Assembly: GCA_030544235.1 (NCBI GenBank)
Contig: CM060472.1
Coordinates: 24,453,724 to 24,517,723, forward strand
Source of the DNA: Lepturacanthus savala
Lineage: Eukaryota > Chordata > Actinopteri > Scombriformes > Trichiuridae
Reading direction: 5' to 3'
Length of the DNA stretch: 64,000 bases
Every line of letters starts with the position of its first letter. The first letter of the stretch is position 1. Position numbers and translations under genes: made by a program. Positions 24,601 to 33,213 of this stretch are shown in pieces. The notes beneath the pieces were generated by a model, which did not search any database, was not told the origin of the DNA, and saw nothing but the letters and a program-made list of their open reading frames with translations.

Positions 24601-27600
24601 CTTTAGCTGCCAACAAATGCTGGGAGAGCTCTTCATTTTCCACCGCAAACTGGACACATTGATGAATTAGCAAGCTAAACAGAGCAATGCAACACTTCTC
24701 AGATTCAAACTCTCAAACTCACAGATTTGGCTTTCTTTTGCAGATCGACTATCTGAGAAAGGAGGTGTGTGATCTCCTCTTGCTGACGGGAGGCATCCTC
24801 CGTCTTCCGAGCCAATTCTTCTGCTATGGTAGAGATTTGAAGACTAGACAACCCTTAAAATAAGAAGGGGGGATGAATTCAGTTTAGTTCTTATTTTAGT
24901 AGAGAACAGAGGTAGAAATGGAGAACAAAACTGAACTTACTCAGTTCCTTCACGCAGTCACTAACCAGCTGCTGTTCCTTTTCCTCATACGTTTCTGTCT
25001 CTGATTTTAGGTGGTTTGCCTGCACATAGACATCCAGGATTCAACCCTCCAGAATTTTCAGCATCCACAGAATGTGTCTGGAAGTGTGTGTGGGGGAATA
25101 CCTCTGAGCGGAGTGACAGGTTCTCTTCTTCCAGCTCTTTTAGTTTCCTCTGGAGTGTGTCGCTGAAGCCTCCCGAAGCTGTTTCCACTTTACTCCTCTT
25201 GCCCCTTTAAGTAGACCAACACAGAACAAGCCTGACACACTAAACTCATAGCCAGAAAGTTAATTGTTACTCTGCAGTCTTCTGGTTAAGATGTTAATCT
25301 GGTATGCTATTGCTTGTTTTTGCTATTGTATTCCGTCTGTTGTATTCTCAAAACATATAAATTAGTAACAATTAAAATTACAAGCGATATAACTGTAACT
25401 GTTTTTTTTTTTTAAATGCTAACATTGGGGAGCTGCTGGGCTCCTCTTCACTCTCCTCAGCTGCATTGGTGTAAAACTGCAGCAGCTCGTCCTTCAGGTT
25501 CAGCTCATGGTGCAGCTGGGCCACCTGGAGGAGGAGAAATCATGTTCATCACTCAATACACATAGAGTGCGTAGATGTGTATAGTGTGCAGGTGTTGCAA
25601 TGACATTGGTCTTAAGTTCAAATATAGCAGCGCCTGAAGAAAGATATGGCAAAACATCTGTATACACTACGTTCAAAATAACGTTAAAAAGTGATGGTTG
25701 CTGGAAATGGGCCTCTATACACCTATGTAGATATTGCACCAAAAAACAGACATTTGCAGCTAGAATAGTCATTTACTACATTAGCAATGTATAGAGTCTA
25801 TTTCTGAATAGTTTAAAGTTATCCTCATTGAGAAATTTATGAGTCAGTAATTGATTAATACAGACCTCCTCCGTGATTTGCACCACTTGTTCCTCAAGAT
25901 AGTCATTCTGCTCAGTCAGAATATGGTTCTTCTTAAGGAGTGTTTGGCCAATTCTTGCAGCCAGCTCCAAATCTCTCTCTTTCTATAGGAAGAGAATAAA
26001 AGACAAGATAGTTGGTGTTAAAGTGACATACAGATGAAATATCCAGAAATCAAAGAAGTGAACATCAATCAACTAAATCTATTTTTGTTAGTGTGTTCTA
26101 GAGAAAGAGGTTCACTTTTTGTATTTTGCTATATATACCGTATATATTTTTTTAACCTATAACCTCAAATCTTAATTGAAGATATATATATAGTACATTT
26201 CAGCTTCACTTTGTGATTCATCCTGATTGAAACTCCTCTCTCTCCTCTCTTTTGCAGCCTTGAATCACACCGATAGAGCAGCCAAAAATAGATGGGTCCC
26301 ACCTCCTCCAACAGACGTGTGACGGCATCGATGTCATTGTAGGTCTTCGTCATCTGGCCCACTCTGTCTGCACATAGCACTGTGGAAATGTCAAACACAC
26401 AAACGGTGTGAGGAGAAGGAGGTGCGAGTAGAGCGGGGCCTGAAAATGTCCCGTCATGTCGTCACCACCGGTGCGATACATGAAAATGTACGATACACAC
26501 GATGACACACACACCACACGCATGCAACCACCGTTATGTAACGCAGGAAGCTTGGAAAGTCATCCTCTCAGAGGTTATGTTTACGCTTGCGTTGCCAATA
26601 ATACACTGTAAGCGCATGAGAGCAGAGCAAAGTTATTTTCCATGGTGGACAGCAGTCGCCTGTGTTGCACCAGTGACTCCAGGGCCAAAATCAATGATGT
26701 ACTCAACATGTCATCCAGTCTGGTTTACACACGCACAATCACAGTGTGTATATGTGTATGAGGGTAGTCTTCTTAATGAGGCATTAGCTTGTTAGCATTA
26801 TCCTCTACTATAAAACCATTAACCAGAATAAAGCTGTAAATGCCTATCATCATACTAAATTAGTATTTAACTACTGTAACTAAACTGCAAAAAACACTGA
26901 TTATTCATATCACTAATTACTTGTTGCATCTCTAAACCAGAATGGCTTACATTTGCGTTGGGATAAAAGAAATAAATGATGCCAATTTGTAATCCAAAGC
27001 ACTTATTAAACAAACCGTAAAAAAGCTACAAAAGTCCACCTGCTGTGTCTGCTGTGCACAAAATTCCAACCAAAGCATCGGATAGGAATGAACACAACAA
27101 ACCGATCGCATATTTACTCACAATAAACACTTTTCAGTTGCTTTACCTTTCTTTTTTTCCTCATAGCACCAGTCATCCAACCCACATTCATTCCCCGTCA
27201 ATCTTTCCGTCCTGGTGGTGCTATCCATCTCCTCTCAGAGCTCCACATTGACAGGCGAGCAGGAACCGGTTCGAACACCGATCCATTCACTTTCTCTCCG
27301 TCTCTCTCTCCCTCCCACAGCTCAGCTAATGTGTAACAGGCCGGAGACCGAATTACCCTCCGCCCACATGGACGCTGATGCGAGCGAGTACGTGGGAGGC
27401 AGCGAGATGAGTGTACATCCATTTTGGAAAAAGCTTCACAGCTGATAAGGTGAAGTGAAAGTAACATTTGTTTTAGGATTTGGACAAAGAGATGAAGCAG
27501 GATGAGGCGAGAGCCAGCGTGAGAAGGCCAACTGCAGCACAAGCTCCAAACGTCCTCCCTTCCGCTCAAGGCCACTGAACATCAGCCTGCAACTCATCCT

Positions 27601-30600
27601 GGCAACGGTTGCCATGGGGATCCTCATCCACAAACAAACCGCTGACATACACACAGACACAGGTTATCTTTAACGGCTCAATAGCAGCACAACAGACTGG
27701 GAAACAATAGTCTGACTTGTTAGCAACATGCTAACTCCACAGAATACTCACAGTACAGTGCAGCTAACAAACACACTACACTCATCAAAAATAACAACAA
27801 AACTTAATTTCCAATGTGAAACAATAAATCAAACAATCAAATGTGCTGCAGGAGTCTACACTTCCAGTTTAAATGGGTTCATGAATAAATTGTAGAATTT
27901 TACACAAACTTCTTTTACATATTAAAATATATTCTAAAAAAAGAAATGCTAAAAATCCAGAACTACAAGCAGTATTTAAGTGGGCACCACCTTGTGAGGG
28001 GAGGCTACACTCTTTCAGTTCAGGTTAGATCAAATGAAATTTCATTTCTACCTAACTGTCAAAGAAGAACTCCGAGCACTCTATAATACACCAACAGCAA
28101 AAATCAATATTAATAGCTTCAGACATGGCTGTCCTCTCTCCTCTCTACTCATTAAGTCTCTGAGCCTGTGCATCAGGCAGAATGGTGAGACAGCAAGAAC
28201 AGCAAAAAAAAAAATTACCTCATTTATTCGTTAGGAGTTTATTGATCTTTATGCCCCAACCAACACAAACATTACCTGTTTTACGTTGGAGAAAATATGG
28301 TTCTGTTCCAAATCAAGCATTTCAAAAGTTTTGTTTTTATACAATCGACTGAAAGGACTTCAAAGACAACTAACTCTATTAATAGTTGTTGTCAATATAC
28401 CTGTAGGTGTTATTTATTGTGTTATTTTGTACTGTATTTTGTTGAAATTTATTTTGTTAATAATTATTTTAAAAAGTGACTTGCTATCTCAAACAATTAA
28501 ATCCCATTGCCTCTATGACCACATCCAGGTAGGCTACAAAACACATGTACGCCAGTCTCGGGTCTTGGGTCTGTAGTCTTTAATTATGTATTTTCAAAAT
28601 CGTATACTTTTATGAGAAAGTTGTATGACAAAATACAACTTTTTTAACATGCAATTGTCTCTTTTAAATAAACACCACATGTGTGATCCATGGCACAAAT
28701 CAAACGGGATCAAAATATATTTTTGTTCTCTCCACTGACCACCATATTTTTTCAGAAGTACAATCCCACGGATTAACCATAAGGCGGAAGTACTTAGTAT
28801 CTCTATTGTGTGTGACTTTGAGGCATCGCTGCGCTATGAATAGCACTGAATGAAAACCTCCTCAGATTGTCCTGTTGCAATATGTCCTTCTGTATAAGTT
28901 GATATTGGTGAATAGAGATTGAATTGTTTAACAGGACAGCAGTGATCATTTCATTTTTCTATTGTTGTTAAGTTTATGTTGGCCTCATTTCTACTAGGGG
29001 CCCAGGCATAGGGGTAAAGAGCATTAACTACCTACATTAAATAATGATTTAGAATATATAAAATGGTGTTCTGCAGCTTCTTTCCTTTTCTGTATCTCTG
29101 CTAAAAATGTCTATTTCTGCTTGTTGACTCCAGAGAAATGATACTACAGACTTGAGGCAAAATATGAGATGTGAGATGAGATGTCTTGTTATGTTTGTGG
29201 TGAATGAAATTCACAAGGCTTTTATTCGTTGGAGCTGATATTCATCTGCTGTCCTTTCGTAAGATGATGTACTATTGCAACCCTGTCATTGATGTCTTTA
29301 TATTCAAAGTAAGGAGGGTGGACTTTGTCTACAAACGATGAGCAGCTTGAATATGATGCAGCTATTGAATATTGCCTCAATGCTTGTGTGAATAATGTTC
29401 ATATTCAGAGGCCTGGCTGTGTTTGAGTGTGCGGCGCTGAAATCTGTGAGAAAGTCTGTGGATGAATGAGTTATTTGTGTTTTATCACATTGTTGCTTGC
29501 TTGGTGGTCATATGAGTACATGTGACTGGTTGAGAATTTGATCTTGTTTCTTTAGTAATAATATTGATTGTAACTATGTTATATTACCCTTTTAATGATA
29601 CATTTTCAGCCCAAAAATACAGTCTGCCCTGTGTAATCCGTGCATTAATCCAGTTGTGATTATGCTGCTTCAGCTGTATAAAAAGACAAAGTATTGATAA
29701 AAAGAAAAGATTCTTCAGAATGACCTCTCTAGGAGATCAAGCCGCTATCCAGACATGATCACTAAATACTACCAAGGGTTACTAATTAAAATAAATAAAT
29801 TCTGGCCAAAGAGACTGGATCTCTATTCCTCACACAGAAATAGGGACGTCATAAATTCGAGAGACACAATTGTGTTTTAATCATCAGTGACATTTTAATA
29901 CCTTGTATGTATACGTTATCTAATTGATAAAGTAAAATATAACTTTAAACATTTTGTTTAGACATACGCTAACGTTCAAAAGTTTGGGGTCACTTAGAAA
30001 TGTCATTATTTTTGAAAGAAAAGCATTGATTTTTTTTCAATGAAGATAACTTTAAACTAATCAGAAATACACTCTATACATTGCTAATGTGGTAAATTAC
30101 TATTCTAGCTGCAAATGTCTGGTTTTTGGTGCAGTATCTACATAGGTGTATAGAGGCCCATTTCCAGCAACTATCACTCCTGTGTTCTAATGGTACAATC
30201 TGTTTGCTCATTGCATCAGAAGACTAATGTAATAAAATTTTCTATTCATTTTATTCATGGTGGTAAATAAAAGCCTGACTTTTAATGGAAAACACTAAAT
30301 TGTCTGGGTGACCACAAGCTTTAGAACCGTAATGTACTTTTGAATGCATTTTTTAAACTACTAAATTTGTATAAAATGCTTTCTGAAAATTTTAACTATA
30401 ACTATACTTCTAAACTTCTTTGTAGTCACCATGGCAACAGTACAGTGACCCATAGATCCCTGGAACAAAAGGAAAGAGTCTCTCTCTGCAACAACTGCCC
30501 TCTGTGACCAGCCTGACAACACCTCTTAACCACAAGAAAGAACCAACCCAGTCAGAACCGACCAAGACTCTTATTCTTCATCCCTTGAGTCATTGACCCT

Positions 30601-32766
30601 GCTGTAATTAATGCAGATTAAAACCCAGAAACACACTGGCTGGTGGCTTAATGCAACAGGCAGAGCTCTACATCATGTAGGAACGCAACACAACTGTACG
30701 TAGTTCAGTTGGATATAGAAATAGAGTTGATTAAAGATAGTTAACACAGCACACTTCTCATTTTACCCAAGACAACTTAAGCCAACTTTCAGTTTTCAAA
30801 ACAAAAGGTCAAGGTCTTGGACAAGTCAAGTTAATCAGTCAAATTCCTGCAGAGTAAGAAAATGATAAAACGTAATAATGCGAAATAAGAAAATTATGCT
30901 TCTTATTAATCTAAATTACATGAAAATGTTTGATTCATTGATATTTATGATATTTACGCTCACTCCTGGTTTATAAATATAAGCTCAGTAAAACAATAGG
31001 ATCTCATCTGCTTCCTTTTATTTGAAAAACACCATTTTCAAAATAAAAGCCCATTCCACGTAGCATACTGTTATTTCATCTCACACAGCACGTTAATGTT
31101 GATGGACTATTATTGTTGTATGTCCCTTTCAGGTGTTCAATAATGAATTCCTGCATTTATTATAAAGAAGTTGTTATCTGTTGAGACCCGAGTCCAGAGA
31201 TCAATTAAGGGAGCCCCCGGCAAGAGTTTTAGAGATAAACTGCAGAAATAACACCCTCTCCCTTTATTTCAAGTGTCTTCTCTTATGTTTGGACGTGTCA
31301 CCTTACGCCAGGCAGACTTACAGAAGTATTTGAGTGTCTCTTCGATCTGCTCGGTGGTTAGGTCGAGCCGGGTGTCCGGTGCGACAAGGGGAGTGTGCAG
31401 CCAGTCATCGTGGTCGTAGCCATACACGGTGTCAGCCCGCAACCGGTACACCGGCAACTGCTCCTCCAGAAGACTGATGATCTCAAACTCTGGCAAGTCG
31501 GTACTGTTGCACACATCTGAATGTCGGAGAGAAGAGGGGAACGTTGATGTGTTACGGCCTCAGTGCGCTGGCTCACATGGAGACTATGGTTAAAATTCAA
31601 TATTCATTCAATAACACACTCTTTATCGTATCGTTTTACTTTCTGTGCTTTAGAGTTGATGTGAGCCTGTTTTTTAGAACCAATAGGATGTTTATTTGAT
31701 TTAATAAACTGTTCTGCAGTATTTGAATTGATTTTTGATGTAAGCAGTGATATGAATGTAGTATATTATTACATGCAAAAACTGGCTGCATGCTTTAAAA
31801 TATAATATGTTTTAAACAAACTACCTAAAAGAATATAAAGTATTAGTACTTTATGCTGCTTACACAATACTTTTAAATGCTGCTTACACAATGATCCCAG
31901 CTAAAACACAATACTCAGAACATTCCACCCATTTCTAAAATTCTGGGAGTGTTGTGCAAGTGTTTGTGTTCTACATTACCTTCACAGAATGTTCTGGAGT
32001 GTAGCATTAAATTATGCTACACTAAATTAAATTATTTAAATGCTCCAAAAAACAACATTTCCAGAACATTGTAGGAACTGAAATCTGCTAGCTTATACAA
32101 AAATCCCAACAATAAAGTAAATACATTATATAATAATAAGTAATAAAATAAAGTAACACTCACAAAAGTTTTTTTTACAAGAATTTCTACTTTTGATAAC
32201 TGGGCTCATTTTTAATTTGTTAATACTTTGAACTAGTGAGTTAGATTTTAAAATATTTGCATTTTCACTTCCTAAAGGACCAGAATACTTGGAATACTAC
32301 ATGAACCTGGTGGTCTTTGTAAAAAGTATTTTTTTTTTTTGTTTTAGACTATATGAAACTGTGCCAGTGAGGACAACAGGTCTTTGAAGCAGCTTCACTT
32401 TGAAATATAAAAAAAAATGGAAAAAGAAGAGAAGACTTACGTGAAATTAATACACTGTAAACTCCATGCATATGATTTTACAAAATAAAGTACTTTAGTT
32501 CATTTTGGACACATTTATACTATTCTTGGGTTCATGAAGCTCACAGAATACTGACTCAACAAACTGAAATCTTCCTCATTGCTCCACAGCTGTACCTGTA
32601 ATGGTCTCGGCGTCCCTGCAGTCGGGCGGTTGCGTATCAAACTGCCTAGACTCGCCCTCGCTCACATACTGTTCCTCGTAAATGTGCTGCTGGTCGGGGT
32701 CCGGATCCGGGTCCGGGTCCGGGTCTGGGGCCGGGGGCAGGGAGGGGGCCGGGGAGGCCAGCTTGG
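17894..32766 (-). CDS. trak1: Trafficking kinesin-binding protein 1 (Milton family), 17 exons traced
   Basis: From the exon at 31516 to the stop, exons total 2729 nt and every junction agrees in phase, giving 909 residues; the upstream exon adds about 57. TRAK1 of mammals is about 950. The order is: LPEFEIISLLEEQLP plus RLRADTVYGYDHDDWLHTPL (TRAK1-type, unlike TRAK2), the HAP1_N coiled coil (VGQMTKTYNDIDAVTRLLEE, then KERDLELAARIGQ), a LEEKYMECIEMLHEAQEELK coil, HQKRVFETV, LRLALRRLSLRR, the LQIVKPLEG/HHWQQLAQPHLG block of the TRAK domain, FTTCRILHPTDELTRVTP, TSLGLVRLLQERGISAA, and a C-terminal RRNRSYPAMVGASM motif. The adaptor links mitochondrial Miro to kinesin-1 and dynein, so it acts at the mitochondrial surface and along axons. 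Linkage to cck matches mammals. The first exon is unresolved. Confidence 0.95.
18663..18788 (-). CDS. trak1: trak1 exon with GC splice donor
   Basis: It encodes NPLPASSSCVMTSSLLGTP, then CTPRRLSLRPSESSTNLR. The donor is CTCAG followed by GCAAGT, the consensus of GC-AG introns. The nearby GT (four bases on) would break the frame into the next exon, so the GC donor is required by phase. Confidence 0.88.
19074..19337 (+). mobile_element. Tc1-related MITE copy A (in trak1 intron)
   Basis: It shares GAAGATAACTTTAAACTAAT, CCAGCAACTATCACTCCAGT and the end GACCCCAAACTTTTGAACGG with the copies at 20138, 23540, 25660 and 29967. The ends are imperfect inverted repeats (TTCAAAA / TTTTGAA) next to TA. 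An internal deletion removes the CTCTATACATT region. Confidence 0.85.
19614..19704 (-). CDS. trak1: trak1 exon
   Basis: It encodes KCMAHTSSTYTFTTCRILHP followed by TDELTRVTP, a highly conserved TRAK block. The donor is CCAAG before GTAAGC; the acceptor is TACCCAG. It enters with two bases and leaves with two. Confidence 0.93.
19731..19767. repeat. CA microsatellite in trak1 intron
   Basis: A CA run lies between the exons at 19614 and 19839, only 26 bp upstream of the acceptor of the former. Confidence 0.95.
19839..20043 (-). CDS. trak1: trak1 exon (acidic and Pro/Ser-rich)
   Basis: It starts VYPWGSFEEDEPGEQYFQNL and continues as a low-complexity Ser/Pro/Ala segment (PPPSLAPPSPPSPSPSPHL). 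The acidic start matches the family FEEDD block. The rest is fast-evolving linker. Donor GGGTGAGG. Confidence 0.92.
20138..20520 (+). mobile_element. Tc1-related MITE copy B
   Basis: It starts AGTTTGGGGTCACTTAGAAA and runs through GAAGATAACTTTAAACTAAT, CTCTATAAAT and TGTGCAATCATGTTAGCACA to a Tc1-like TGACCTTCCTTTGACGAAAG. It is the longest 5' type copy here. The right end is unclear. Confidence 0.8.
20678..20796 (-). CDS. trak1: trak1 exon (HHWQQLAQPHLG block)
   Basis: It encodes SATLHHWQQLAQPHLGVILD, then ARPGVVPKGYRPLELELEQ, part of the conserved TRAK domain. Donor GAGCAG before GTCTGT; acceptor CCACCAG; it enters with two bases. Confidence 0.95.
21606..21642. repeat. TA dinucleotide repeat in trak1 intron
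   Basis: A pure TA run lies in the 1.7-kb intron between the exons at 20796 and 22529. The rest of this intron is AT-rich without recognised features. Confidence 0.95.
22529..22800 (-). CDS. trak1: trak1 exon (LRRLSLRR and KPLEG)
   Basis: It encodes EDLRLALRRLSLRRQNNLSE, then RRFFEEERERRR, LTPSESIMSLG and PDKLQIVKPLEG. Compared with mammals the segment between SIMSLG and the KLQIVKPLEG block is short (NLHLWATRGPYLP). The acceptor CAG at 22803-22801 gives correct phase; an AG two codons earlier would insert one residue. The plus-strand frames here are shadows of this exon. Confidence 0.93.
22920..23147 (-). CDS. trak1: trak1 exon (HQKRVFETV)
   Basis: It encodes THQKRVFETVKNVNQTVRQR, then SLTPTSANIPGSNQSLSART and SVALDNRTQSIIMETASNQD. 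The start and middle match the family closely. Acceptor GTGTAG; donor GATAC before GTGAGT. Confidence 0.95.
23540..23943 (+). mobile_element. Tc1-related MITE copy C
   Basis: The body includes AATACACTCTATACATTCTT, then ATCTACATAGGTGTATAGAG, and ends TGACCCCAAACTTTTAAACA followed by a TGTA boundary. The left terminal repeat is missing or diverged. Confidence 0.8.
24126..24202 (-). CDS. trak1: trak1 exon (DSLAAEIEGTMRKEL)
   Basis: It encodes DSLAAEIEGTMRKELSLDDP then ECEEQ plus two bases, the hallmark of TRAK proteins. Acceptor TTGCAG; donor CAGAA before GTAAGG. Confidence 0.96.
24249..24303. repeat. CA-rich microsatellite
   Basis: An interrupted CA run (with CAGACA steps) lies in the short intron just upstream, in transcript sense, of the exon at 24202 and 20 bp from the donor of the exon at 24325. 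Confidence 0.9.
24325..24462 (-). CDS. trak1: trak1 exon (coiled coil)
   Basis: It encodes LQELEEKYMECIEMLHEAQE then ELKNLRNRNYPAGTPRRFHP and LGLYPM. It is exactly 46 codons in phase 0. The RRFHPLGLYPM tail matches the RRYHSLGLFPM type. Confidence 0.96.
24575..24649 (-). CDS. trak1: trak1 exon (coiled coil)
   Basis: It encodes FAVENEELSQHLLAAKDAQR then QLTAE, 25 codons in phase 0. Donor GCAGAG before GTAAAT. Confidence 0.95.
24723..24853 (-). CDS. trak1: trak1 exon (EELARKTEDASRQQEE)
   Basis: It encodes LSSLQISTIAEELARKTEDA then SRQQEEITHLLSQIVDLQKK and AKS. The acceptor ATTTTAAG is weak in its last bases, but phase with the upstream exon (one base left over) fixes it. Confidence 0.93.
24941..25019 (-). 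CDS. trak1: trak1 exon (TYEEKEQQLVSDCVKEL)
   Basis: It encodes ANHLKSETETYEEKEQQLVS then DCVKEL plus one base, a near-invariant family segment. Donor CTGA before GTAAGT; acceptor ATGTGCAG. Confidence 0.96.
25102..25204 (-). CDS. trak1: trak1 exon (LKELEEENLSLRSE)
   Basis: It encodes GKRSKVETASGGFSDTLQRK then LKELEEENLSLRSE. The acceptor is TTAAAG before GGGC; an alternative AG (CAAG) ten bases in would not agree with the phase of the previous exon. Confidence 0.92.
25424..25524 (-). CDS. trak1: trak1 exon (QLHHELNLKDELLQFY)
   Basis: It encodes VAQLHHELNLKDELLQFYTN then AAEESEEEPSSSP plus two bases. The donor CCAAT before GTTAGC is poor, but phase and sequence support it. Confidence 0.92.
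25660..25850 (-). mobile_element. Tc1-related MITE copy D (minus orientation)
   Basis: It is the reverse complement of the other copies: CTCTATACACCTATGTAGAT, then AGAATAGTCATTTACTACAT and TTTAAAGTTATCCTCATTGA. It is truncated at its Tc1-like end and starts CTACGTTCAAAATAACGTTA. Confidence 0.82.
25866..25982 (-). CDS. trak1: trak1 exon (HAP1_N coiled coil)
   Basis: It encodes KERDLELAARIGQTLLKKNH then ILTEQNDYLEEQVVQITEE, 39 codons in phase 0. Acceptor TTCCTATAG; donor GAGGAG before GTCTGT. Confidence 0.96.
26303..26379 (-). CDS. trak1: trak1 exon (VGQMTKTYNDIDAVTRLLEE)
   Basis: It enters with two bases, then LCADRVGQMTKTYNDIDAVT and RLLEE. This is the first exon common to the long form (from 31322) and the proposed short form (from 27147); both upstream donors leave one base, so either joins in frame. 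Confidence 0.96.
27147..27228 (-). CDS. trak1: Alternative first coding exon of trak1 (short isoform)
   Basis: ATG at 27228 opens 27 codons (MDSTTRTERLTGNECGLDDW then CYEEKKK) and stops one base into a codon at a good donor, AAAG before GTAAAG. That base plus TG of the exon at 26379 makes Val, giving EEKKKVLCADRVGQM. TRAK1 of mammals has short isoforms whose alternative N-terminus, with an LDWYYEE-like segment, joins at exactly this VLCAERVGQM point (from memory). The predicted short protein is 871 residues and lacks the EEQLP/YDHDDWLH segment. Upstream minus-strand sequence (27230-27430) is CpG-bearing with a GGGCGGAG box, suitable for an internal promoter. Confidence 0.72.
27229..27450 (-). 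promoter_or_regulatory. Probable internal promoter/5' UTR of short trak1
   Basis: It is CpG-richer than its surroundings, with a GTGGGCGGAGGG box on the minus strand at about 27370 and a GA-rich leader (GGGAGGGAGAGAGAGACGG). No TATA box is seen. The transcription start is not fixed. Confidence 0.5.
27661..29960. other. Large trak1 intron, no gene recognised
   Basis: AT-rich intron sequence. Short plus-strand frames at 28034-28576 are unsupported; a YAPTNTNITCF-like reading near 28250 faintly resembles a LINE endonuclease segment. Confidence 0.4.
29967..30338 (+). mobile_element. Tc1-related MITE copy E (most complete)
   Basis: It begins GCTAACGTTCAAAAGTTTGG followed by GGTCACTTAGAAATGTCATT and ends TGACCACAAGCTTTAGAACC followed by GTAATGTA. 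Inverted ends are about 25 bp with TA boundaries. The body matches copies A-D. Confidence 0.85.
30339..31321. other. trak1 intron, no features recognised
   Basis: Unique-looking sequence with no credible frames, RNA genes or repeats that I can identify. Confidence 0.5.
31322..31516 (-). CDS. trak1: trak1 exon (long-form N-terminal region)
   Basis: It enters with two bases and encodes VCNSTDLPEFEIISLLEEQL, then PVYRLRADTVYGYDHDDWLH, TPLVAPDTRLDLTTEQIEET and LKYF plus one base. Near-identity to mammalian TRAK1 here (YGYDHDDWLHTPL) distinguishes it from TRAK2. Acceptor ACATTCAG; donor TTCT before GTAAGT. Confidence 0.97.
31517..32595. other. trak1 intron, no features recognised
   Basis: AT-rich sequence without credible genes. 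ACAATACT/AATGCTGCTTACACAAT is duplicated near 31860-31890. Confidence 0.5.
32596..32766 (-). CDS. trak1: trak1 upstream exon with Asp-Pro repeat (5' boundary uncertain)
   Basis: It encodes LASPAPSLPPA, five PD dipeptides, then QQHIYEEQYVSEGESRQFDT, QPPDCRDAETIT and one base. The ETIT-DVCNSTDLPE junction resembles the TRAK2 N-terminus (SESITDVC). The 3' donor ACAG before GTACAG is good. The 5' end is a problem: an in-frame TGA at 32770-32768 precludes the best acceptor (CCACCAG at 32778), so a weaker AG at 32767 or 32761 must be used, or the start lies elsewhere. There is no ATG in this exon. Confidence 0.75.
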
Positions 32767-33201
32767 CTCACCTCTCACTGGTGGAGAGAAACAGGGGCCA
32801 TGGGCCTCTGGAGCTGGAGCTCCACCTGGTCAGCGGGTCCGGCCTGAAGGACAGAAGACGGCAGACGCGGCGGCCTGGAGATGAGATGAAGAGGAGAAGG
32901 TAAGGAAGGAAGGATGGAGGGAGAGAAGCAGGGTAATACAGAGACGCCAACCCAAAGTCCACACTAATCAATGCGCCTCTCTTTCCCTACAGAGTCTTTA
33001 ACTTCAATTGCTGCTGACGTCGCAGTGTGCTGCCTGCCAGCAAGCTCCATAAATCACAGCCTATCCACTGCAGACAGACACAACTTTGAAATGAAATGTA
33101 ATGAAATGCAGGGCATGGATGGAGTTTAAGATAAATAAAGTGATATCATGACAATGTACTACTTAATTCACACAGGAAGGGTGAAGGGTGAAGGGGAATA
33201 C

Positions 33202-33213
33202 CTTTTTCTTCAT
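33202..33213 (-). CDS. trak1: Candidate trak1 initiation exon (12 coding bases)
   Basis: On the minus strand ATGAAGAAAAAG is followed directly by GTATTC, a plausible donor, and leaves phase 0. That would join the next exon at AAG before CTG (32760) as MKKK-LASPAPS. An in-frame stop lies 5' of the ATG, so this would be the true start. This is offered only because no other start is visible. Confidence 0.25.

Noticed and set aside
32596..32766. Assignment of the - strand gene to trak2 because ETITDVC resembles the TRAK2 N-terminus
   Set aside because: YGYDHDDWLHTPL, the C-terminal RRNRSYPAMVG motif and linkage to cck all fit TRAK1 better.
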